DNA of 64,000 nucleotides from the NCBI GenBank assembly GCA_951812995.1, contig CATOTD010000008.1, positions 39,653 through 103,652 of the forward strand. Direction: 5' to 3'. Positions within the stretch are counted from its first letter, which is position 1, and every line of letters starts with the position of its first letter. Both the position numbers and the translations under genes were made by a program. Shown piece by piece: positions 1 to 8,100 of the stretch. The notes under the pieces were generated by a model that had not been told where the DNA came from, made no database searches, and was given only the letters and a program-made list of their open reading frames with translations. Source of the stretch: an uncultured Gammaproteobacteria bacterium. Lineage in GTDB: Bacteria; Pseudomonadota; Gammaproteobacteria; Eutrophobiales; Eutrophobiaceae.

Positions 1-184
1 CACGAGCGACGACAGGCCACAGCCTGACTCCGCCCAAATTCCGGAAATATCCGCCCTGGCAGACCCAAACAGCGCGACACAGCCTCAAATACCACCAATC
101 TTGATCTTCACACCCGCTATGCGGGTGACAACGACTGGTGCTCGCGTCAAAATCCATCCAGAATCAGCGTTGTTCGAGGTCTCC
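1..184 (+). mobile_element. IS-A copy 1, 3' end only (IS5 family)
   Basis: This is the 3' end of the same IS5-family element found complete at 11550, 18498, 29939 and 62698. It holds the last codons of the transposase, which end in HERRQATA and stop at about 29, followed by a noncoding tail that runs to the terminal GAGGTCTCC. The rest of the element lies left of the window. The right flank is AACT, and the element sits inside an IS256-family transposase gene on the other strand. Confidence 0.85.
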
Positions 185-396
185 AACTTCCTGGTGTAGC
201 TACCAGACCGGTCGTCTTTGCGCGTCTCAGTGCGTTCGTATCGATCAGCACCCACCAGCGCATCAGCCTCAGCGTCCAGAATCTGGTTAAGGGTGTCTTC
301 CACAGTCTTCAGTACCACTTTGTTGAGATGGCTCTGCAGTGCCTGTTCATCAATAGGGACTACGTTGTTCAAGTGCTTGCTTGTATCATCGCTCAT
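185..396 (-). pseudogene. IS256-family (mutator) transposase, N-terminal fragment 1
   Basis: About 70 residues of a mutator-type transposase N-terminus are readable. The start is the ATG at 396, seven bases downstream of an AGGAGA ribosome site, and the gene reads MSDDTSKHLNNVV to GSYTRKLE before it is cut off by IS-A copy 1. Residues LDAEADALVGADRYER are typical of the family, whose full proteins are about 400 residues, so the catalytic domain is gone. The bases up to about 498 (GCGAAAGATAATTTACG just before the end) recur behind the second fragment at 13060 and probably include this element's terminal inverted repeat. The fragment is inactive. Confidence 0.8.
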
Positions 397-596
397 GGCG
401 ACTCTTCTCCTGGTCAAATAAATGGTTATGTCACTTTTTATTTAACCAGATAAAGGGGAACCGCCTCTTCAAATTTGCGAAAGATAATTTACGTTATCCT
501 CGGCGTTGATATTATGTGCGGCAAGGCTTAGACACATCGCGGGGAGCTAGTGAGGAACGCGGAAATATCTGAACATGGATTTGCTCCAAGAGATGG

Positions 597-801
597 ATAA
601 AGAAAAGGACTTTCAGATCGCGTAACAACCAGATTTAAGGGAAAGCCAAATCAGAAAGTGCGAAAGAAAATTGACACTTACCTTACTTTAGTGTTTTACA
701 ATGAGCGTCGACGACACCAATTACTGAACAAGCAGACACCAGGTTCGGTATACTGCCAGTACACAGACAAAGATGCCTGCATAATCGGGAAGGGGTTATA
801 A
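597..801 (+). pseudogene. IS3/IS481-like transposase, C-terminal remnant
   Basis: An open stretch ending in TAA at 799-801 encodes a typical integrase-core C-terminus. It includes VFYNERRRHQLLNKQTPGSV, which matches the FYNxxRxHxxLxxxTP pattern at the end of IS3- and IS481-type transposases. The reading frame is blocked upstream by a stop near 595, so only the tail of the gene is left. About 90 bp of this segment (roughly 570-670) recur on the other strand at 11461-11549 and 29833-29938, each time directly beside an IS-A copy. The exact family is uncertain. Confidence 0.6.
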
Positions 802-834
802 GCGTTGTCCAGATTTTGGGAAACACTTTATTAT

Positions 835-2013
835 GGAACATCTGATTAATTAAGGATTTTCAAGCAAGTGGGCATCACTGTGCTCGATAGTAGCGAGCAT
901 TGAACGTCTTGCTCATTACGCTCTTTCATTTCTCTTGTCCCGACCTACTGGTTTTCAGCTATCGCCCCTATTCCAGGCGTACTAAGCCACTGATAGCCGT
1001 AATAATTGTTTCTTTGATAGCATAAGATTAATCAGGGCACAGTGGGCAAACAGGTGGTTCGCATTCTTGCCTGGCCCTTTGAATCTGACTTTGGTAAATC
1101 CATATTGTCGCTGCATGATATGAAAAACATGCTCAACCTTGGCACGGACTTTGGATTTGTGCCGGTTTTTAGCCTTGTCCTGTTCGGTCAGTTTGCGGTG
1201 ACGTGAGCCTTTGACCTGGGTGTAGTCTTTTACCTTGGGGTCATTATCCTTGAGTACGGATTGCTGACCCGCATAGGCACTATCTCCCCAAAGACGGGTC
1301 TCTTCTCCATGCAGTAGGTCTCCAAGTACCTGTGAGTCGTGGACATGGGCTGGTGTGGCAACAACAGAGTGTATCAGTTTGGTTTTGCTATCCACACCGA
1401 TGTGTGCCTTCATGCCAAAGTACCATGGCTTGCCTTGTTTGGTCTGATGCCTATCAGGGTCACGGGTGTTGCTTTTGTTCTTGGTGGCGGTAGGCGCATT
1501 GATGATGGTCGCATCAACAATAGTGCCTTTGGATACTTTCATGCCGTTTTCCTCCAGATAGACGGCAACAGCATCAAACAGGGCAACTCCGAGGTTGTTC
1601 TCCTCCAGCAGATGACGGAATTTACAGCGGGTGGTTGCATCTGGCACGGGTTCCTGACCTAAGTCTATCTGGGCAAAGCACCGCATGGCAGGTGTGTCAT
1701 ATAAAGCCGCTTCTGTGGCAGGATCAGATAAGGCAAACCAGTGTTGCAGGAAGTAGATTCTCAGCATGCGTTCCATGCCCACCGGACGGCGACCAGCAGG
1801 GGTTGGGGTAATGAGGCTCAATTACTGCAGTCAGCACTTTCCAGGGAATGAGCTGATTCATCTCTTCGAGAAATATCTCTTTGCGTGTCTGCTTGCGGTA
1901 TTTCTCGAATCCAGATACTGCCAGGCTTTTTTGTTGCATCTTTTCACCCTCCACTTAAAACATTGCGGTATTATCGCATATTATGGCAAATTATGGCATT
2001 AATCAGAGGTTTC
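835..2013 (-). mobile_element. IS-B copy 1 (IS5 family, about 1.18 kb)
   Basis: This is a complete IS5-family element. Its ends form a 16-bp imperfect inverted repeat: GGAACATCTGATTAAT at the left, and the complement of GGAACCTCTGATTAAT at the right with one base changed in this copy. It is flanked by TTAT at 831-834 and TTAT at 2014-2017, which is a plausible 4-bp target duplication. A second copy lies at 13443-14622 in the same orientation. Together they bracket the giant sialidase gene. Confidence 0.85.
982..1939 (-). CDS. IS-B transposase (two overlapping frames), copy 1
   Basis: This is a DDE transposase of the IS5 family, split into two overlapping frames. The upstream frame starts at the ATG at 1939 (GGAGG lies about ten bases upstream) and reads MQQKSLAVSGFEKYRKQ to VIEPHYP. 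The downstream frame, +1 relative to it, reads TPAGRRPVGMERMLR and continues to the stop at 982. A joined product would be about 319 residues, the usual length for this group. The DDE residues are all visible: IVDATI, WGDSAYAG and VRAKVEHVF. Both copies in the window share the frame break near CATTACCCCAACCCC, so it is either a programmed +1 shift or an old lesion that was copied along. The C-terminus in this copy is intact (LSKKQLLRLSVA). Confidence 0.75.
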
Positions 2014-2163
2014 TTATTTTTATTTGCTTTTTTTATTTTTCTAATTATATTTGGGCTGTTCACTAGTTAAAAGGGGTAGTGGCGATTTAAGTGTGTTGAA
2101 ATCGTTTATTAAATTTTCCTATGCAGGATTATTAAAGTTGCTATTGTAATTAAATATTAAGAT

Positions 2164-2168
2164 GGGAG
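2164..2168 (+). promoter_or_regulatory. Ribosome binding site of the giant sialidase gene
   Basis: GGGAG lies seven bases before the ATG at 2175 and fixes the start. The 160 bp between the end of IS-B and this site are AT-rich, and no convincing promoter hexamers were recognised in them. Transcription could start here or come from the IS. Confidence 0.6.
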
Positions 2169-2174
2169 TTAGAT

Positions 2175-5100
2175 ATGTCGAAATTAATCCAGATTGTCAA
2201 TGACAATACGCCGATATTTACTTCGCCGACAACAAAGAGGATTGCGGAGAACACCGCTGCTGGTACCACCCTGTTCACGGTGACGGCAACCGATGCGGAT
2301 ACCGATGCAGTGCTGACCTATAAGATTAGCGGCGGTGCCGACCGCGCACTGTTCGCTCTTGACAGCAACACGCAGGTGCTGAGCTTTATAGGGCCCGCAC
2401 CCGACTTTGAGGCGGAGCGTAGCAACAAGTATGTAGTGGATGTGGAAGTCTCCGACGGCAAGTATACGGAGACCCAGAGAATCAAGATAACGGTCACGGA
2501 TGTCAATGACAATGCACCGATATTTACTTCACCGACAACAAAGAACATTGCGGAGAACACCGCTGCTGGTACCACCCTGCTCACGGTGACGGCAACCGAT
2601 GCGGATACCGATGCAGTGCTGAACTATAGGATTAGCGGCGGTGCCGACAGCGCACTGTTCAATCTTGACAGCGACACGCAGGTGCTGAGCTTTATAGGAC
2701 CCGCACCCGACTTTGAGGCGGAGCGTAGCAACGATTATGTAGTGGATGTGGAAGTCTCCGACGGCAAGTATACGGAGACCCAGAGCATCACGATAGCGGT
2801 CACGGATGTCGCCAGGTCCATTGACAAAGGCAAGTATCTAAGTCTTGACGGAAGAAATGATTATATGCAGGTTGCCGACCATGACGATTTGGATATTGAT
2901 CCTGGCAAAAGTTTTACTTTTACCTTGTGGACAAGGTCTGAGCCTCCTTCTTCAGGTTCTTATGACTTTATTTTGGATAAAAGAGAGAGAAAGGCTGGCA
3001 CTGGTTATGAAATTTTTAGCGACAGCGACGGAAAGTATGTGCTCGGTCTGGAAGCTCCAGTTAATCGTAGTTTCGGAACTGCTTACAACCGTAGTGCTGC
3101 GCTTGACGGTGACTGGCACCATATTGCATTTGTAGTAGATCGTAGTGCCAAAACGTCCAGTATTTATATTGATGGCAAACTATTACGTAGCAAACAAAGA
3201 GACGCTATAGAAACAGCAGATTTTTCTAATGCTACTGACTTGCTTATTGGTGGTGGCAGAGGTCGATACCTTGAGGGCGATATTGACGAAATCAGAATTT
3301 TCTCCAAAGCGATGACAGCCGCAGAACTCCGTGTAGATATGGAGACTAGCTTAACTGGTAGTGAAAAGAGTCTATTGGCGGCATGGAACTTTGAGAATGT
3401 GAATGGAAATTCCGTTACTGATATCTCTGGTAATGGACATAATGCCACATTAGTAAATGGCGCAACCATTAATAATGCCAACCACAATGCACCGATATTT
3501 ACTTCACCGACAACAAAGAACATTGCGGAGAATACCGTTGCTGGTACCACCCTGCTCACGGTGAAGGCAACCGATGCGGATGCTGGTGCGGTGCTGACCT
3601 ATAAGATTAGCGGCGGTGCCGACCGCGCACTGTTCAATCTTGACAGCGACACGCAGGTGCTGAGCTTTATAGGGCCCGCACCCGACTTTGAGGCGGAGCG
3701 TAGCAACGATTATGTAGTGGACGTGGAAGTCTCCGACGGCAAGTATACGGAGACCCAGAGCATCACGATAGCGGTCACGGATGTCAATGACAATATGCCG
3801 ATATTTACTTCACCGACAACAAAGAACATTGCGGAGAATACCGCTGCTGGTACCACCCTGCTCACGGTGACGGCAACCGATGCGGATACCGATGCAGTGC
3901 TGAACTATAGGATTAGCGGCGGCGCCGACAGCACACTGTTCAATCTTGACAGCAACACGCAGGTGCTGAGCTTTATAGGGCCCGCACCCGACTTTGAGGC
4001 GGAGCGTAGCAACAAGTATGTAGTGGACGTGGAAGTCTCCGACGGCAAGTATACGGAGACCCAGAGCATCACGATAGCGGTCACGGATGTCAATGACAAT
4101 ATGCCGATATTTACTTCACCGACAACAAAGAACATTGCGGAGAATACCGCTGCTGGTACCACCCTGCTCACGGTGACGGCAACCGATGCGGATACCGATG
4201 CAGTGCTGAACTATAGGATTAGCGGCGGTGCCGACAGCGCACTGTTCAATCTTGACAGCGACACGCAGGTGCTGAGCTTTATAGGACCCGCACCCGACTT
4301 TGAGGCGGAGCGTAGCAACAAGTATGTAGTGGACGTGGAAGTCTCCGACGGCAAGTATACGGAGACCCAGAGCATCAAGATAGCGGTCACGGATGTCAAT
4401 GACAATGCACCGATATTTACTTCACCGACAACAAAGAACATTGCGGAGAACACCGTTGCTGGTACCACCCTGCTCACGGTGAAGGCAACCGATGCGGATG
4501 CTGGTGCGGTGCTGACCTATAAGATTAGCGGCGGTGCCGACAGCGCACTGTTCAATCTTGACAGCGACACGCAGGTGCTGAGCTTTATAGGGCCCGCACC
4601 CGACTTTGAGGCGGAGCGTAGCAACAAGTATGTAGTGGACGTGGAAGTCTCCGACGGCGCACATACGGAAACCCAGAGAATCAAGATAACGGTCACGGAT
4701 GTCAATGACAATGCACCGATATTTACTTCGCCGACAACAAAGAGGATTGCGGAGAACACCGTTGCTGGTACCACCCTGCTCACGGTGACGGCAACCGATG
4801 CGGATACCGATGCAGTGCTGACCTATAAGATTAGCGGCGGTGCCGACCGCGCACTGTTCGCTCTTGACAGCAACACGCAGGTGCTGAGCTTTATAGGGCC
4901 CGCACCCGACTTTGAGGCGGAGCGTAGCAACAAGTATGTAGTGGATGTGGAAGTCTCCGACGGCGCACATACGGAAACCCAGAGAATCAAGATAACGGTC
5001 ACGGATGTCAATGACAATGCACCGATATTTACTTCGCCGACAACAAAGAGGATTGCGGAGAACACCGTTGCTGGTACCACCCTGCTCACGGTGACGGCAA

Positions 5101-8100
5101 CCGATGCGGATACCGATGCAGTGCTGACCTATAAGATTAGCGGCGGTGCCGACCGCGCACTGTTCGCTCTTGACAGCAACACGCAGGTGCTGAGCTTTAT
5201 AGGGCCCGCACCCGACTTTGAGGCGGAGCGTAGCAACGATTATGTAGTGAAAGTGAGAGTCTCCGACGGCGCACATACGGAGACCCAGAGCATCAAGATA
5301 ACGGTCACGGATGTCAATGACAATATGCCGATATTTACTTCACCGACAACAAAGAACATTGCGGAGAACACCGCTGCTGGTACCACCCTGCTCACGGTGA
5401 AGGCAACCGATGCGGATGCTGGTGCGGTGCTGACCTATAAAATTAGCGGCGGTGCCGACCGCGCACTGTTCGCTCTTGACAGCAACACGCAGGTGCTGAG
5501 CTTTATAGGGCCCGCACCCGACTTGGGACGTAGCAACGAGTATGTAGTGGACGTGGAAGTCTCCGACGGCAAGTATACGGAGACCCAGAGCATCACGATA
5601 ACGGTCGTGGATACTGCACCCAATGGCAAGTATCTACGTCTTGACGGAATAGATGATCATATGCAGGTTCTCGACCATGACGATTTGGATATTGATCCTG
5701 GTAAAAGTTTTACTCTTGCCTTGTGGATAAGGGCTGAGCCTCCAGCTTCTTATGACTTTATTTTGGATAAAAGAGAGGGAAAGGCTGGCACTGGTTATGA
5801 AACTTTTGCCAACAGTGCCGGAAAGTATGGGCTCAATCTGGTAACTCCAACTAATCGTAATTTCGGAACTGATTACAGTCGTAGTGTTGCGCTTGACGGT
5901 GACTGGCACCATATTGCATTTGTAGTAGATCGTAGCACCAAAACGTCCAGTATTTATATTGATGGCAAACCAGTAGGCAGCAGTTCAATAGGGACAGCAG
6001 ATTTTTCTAATGCTACTGACTTGCTTATTGGTGGTGGCAGAGGTCGATACCTTGAGGGCGATATTGACGAAATCAGAATTTTCTCCAAAGCGATGACAGC
6101 GGCAGAACTCCGTGTAGATATGGAGACTGGCTTAACTGGTAATGAAGCGGACCTATTGGCGGCATGGGACTTTGAGAATGTGAGTAGAGGTTCCGTTACT
6201 GATATCTCTGGTAATGGACATAATGGTAGATTAGTAAATGGCGCAACCATTGTAGATTCAACGATCGTGGATACTGCACCCAATGGCAAGTATCTACGTC
6301 TTGACGGAATAGATGATCATATGCAGGTTCTCGACCATGCCGATTTGGATATTGATCCTGGCAAAAGTTTTACTCTTGCCTTGTGGATAAGGGCTGAGTC
6401 TCCAGCTTCTTATGACTTTATTTTGGATAAAAGAGAGGGATCGAATGGCACTGGTTATGAAATTGGTTTTAACAGCGAAGGAAAGTATTTGGTCAATCTG
6501 GAAGCCCCACCTAATCGTAATTTCGGAACTGCTTTCAGTCGTAGTGTTGCGCTTGACGGTGACTGGCACCATATTGCATTTGTAGTAGATCGTAGTACCA
6601 AAACGGTCACTATTTATATTGATGGCAAACCAGTAGGTAGCAGATCAATAGAAACAGCAGATTTTTCTAATGCTAGTGACTTGTTTATTGGTACTGGCAG
6701 AGGTGCATACTTCATGGAGGGCGATATTGACGAAATCAGGATTTTCTCCAAAGCGATGACAGCGGCAGAACTCCGTGTAGATATGGAGACTAGCTTAACT
6801 GGTAATGAAAAGAGTCTATTGGCGGCATGGGACTTTGAGGACGTGGATGGCAATTCAGTTACTGATATCTCTGGTAATGGACATAATGGTAGATTAGTAA
6901 ATGGCGCAACCATTGTAAATTACAAACCAGCAGCAATGATATTCTCATCTGTAGAACTTGCACCACAAATAACCACGTCTGTCGCTCGTGGAAATAAAGA
7001 TGAACGTGTTATTTTGGTAAATGTTAGAACGGCTGGAGAGTTAAGTGCTTTAGATATCAACGAACTGCAAATTACGCTGGCAGGGACGGAACCGGCTAAT
7101 ATCGATACCATCAATGTGTATTATACAGGTAGAAGTTCGGCACTAGATACGACCACCTTATTTGGTACAGCATCACCATCAACAGGCATCATAACAATAA
7201 ACGGTTCACAAACCTTACGAGGTGGTAATAATTATTTCTGGGTTACTTACAACATCAGTGATTCCGCTACAGAAGGTGAGTTTATAGATGCCACAGTCGA
7301 ATCGGTTACTGTTGATGGGAGTCCCGAAACACCTGTTTTTAATGAGGCAACAGGTTCTCGCCTAATCTTATTAGAACACAATAGCTTATGGAGAGCCGGG
7401 GATGATGGAGCACAATGGTATAGAATACCGGCGCTTACCACTGCCCTTGACGGAAGCCTGATAGCGGTTGTAGACAAACGTTATGTTAAGGGGCTAGATA
7501 TTGCAGATAACGTAGATATTGATATTGTGGCAAAGCGTAGTACTGATGGCGGGAAAACCTGGTCCGAGGCGGTAACATTAGCAGATTTTGGTGCTAGAGA
7601 AGGTGCCTCTGACCCACTCATCATCACCGATAAAATCACGGGTGATATATTGGTACTTTACCTTGCATATAATGGCGTAAGATACTCTGAACCTTCTAAT
7701 AGGGCACGAACTTACGTAAGTAGAAGTAAGGACAATGGTGCAACGTGGTTGGCTCCGGTAGAAATCACAAATGATATTTACCCTGATGGATGGCATCTTG
7801 TCTGGGCAACGTCTGGTAGCTTTAGCCAAACCAGAGATGGCAGAATGATGGCTGTGGTAGCGGCTAGACAAGAAGCAGGTGGTTTTGCCACACTAACCAA
7901 TCATCTGATCTACAGCGATGACGGGGGATACACTTGGGACATTTATACAGGCAGTCCCAATACTAGGCTTGGGTATGGCGATGAGTCCAAGGTAATCGAA
8001 TTGGATAACGGCCACCTGTATATGAACCTGAGGGATCAAAAGAAGGCGGGTAACTATAGACGTATTTCTTATTCTGATGATGGTGGGCAAAGCTGGACAG

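Noticed and set aside
4422..5276. Long minus-strand frames with repeated Cys/Arg-rich sequence opposite the cadherin repeats
   Set aside because: They mirror the 306-bp repeat on the other strand and have no ribosome site; they are shadows of the giant gene.
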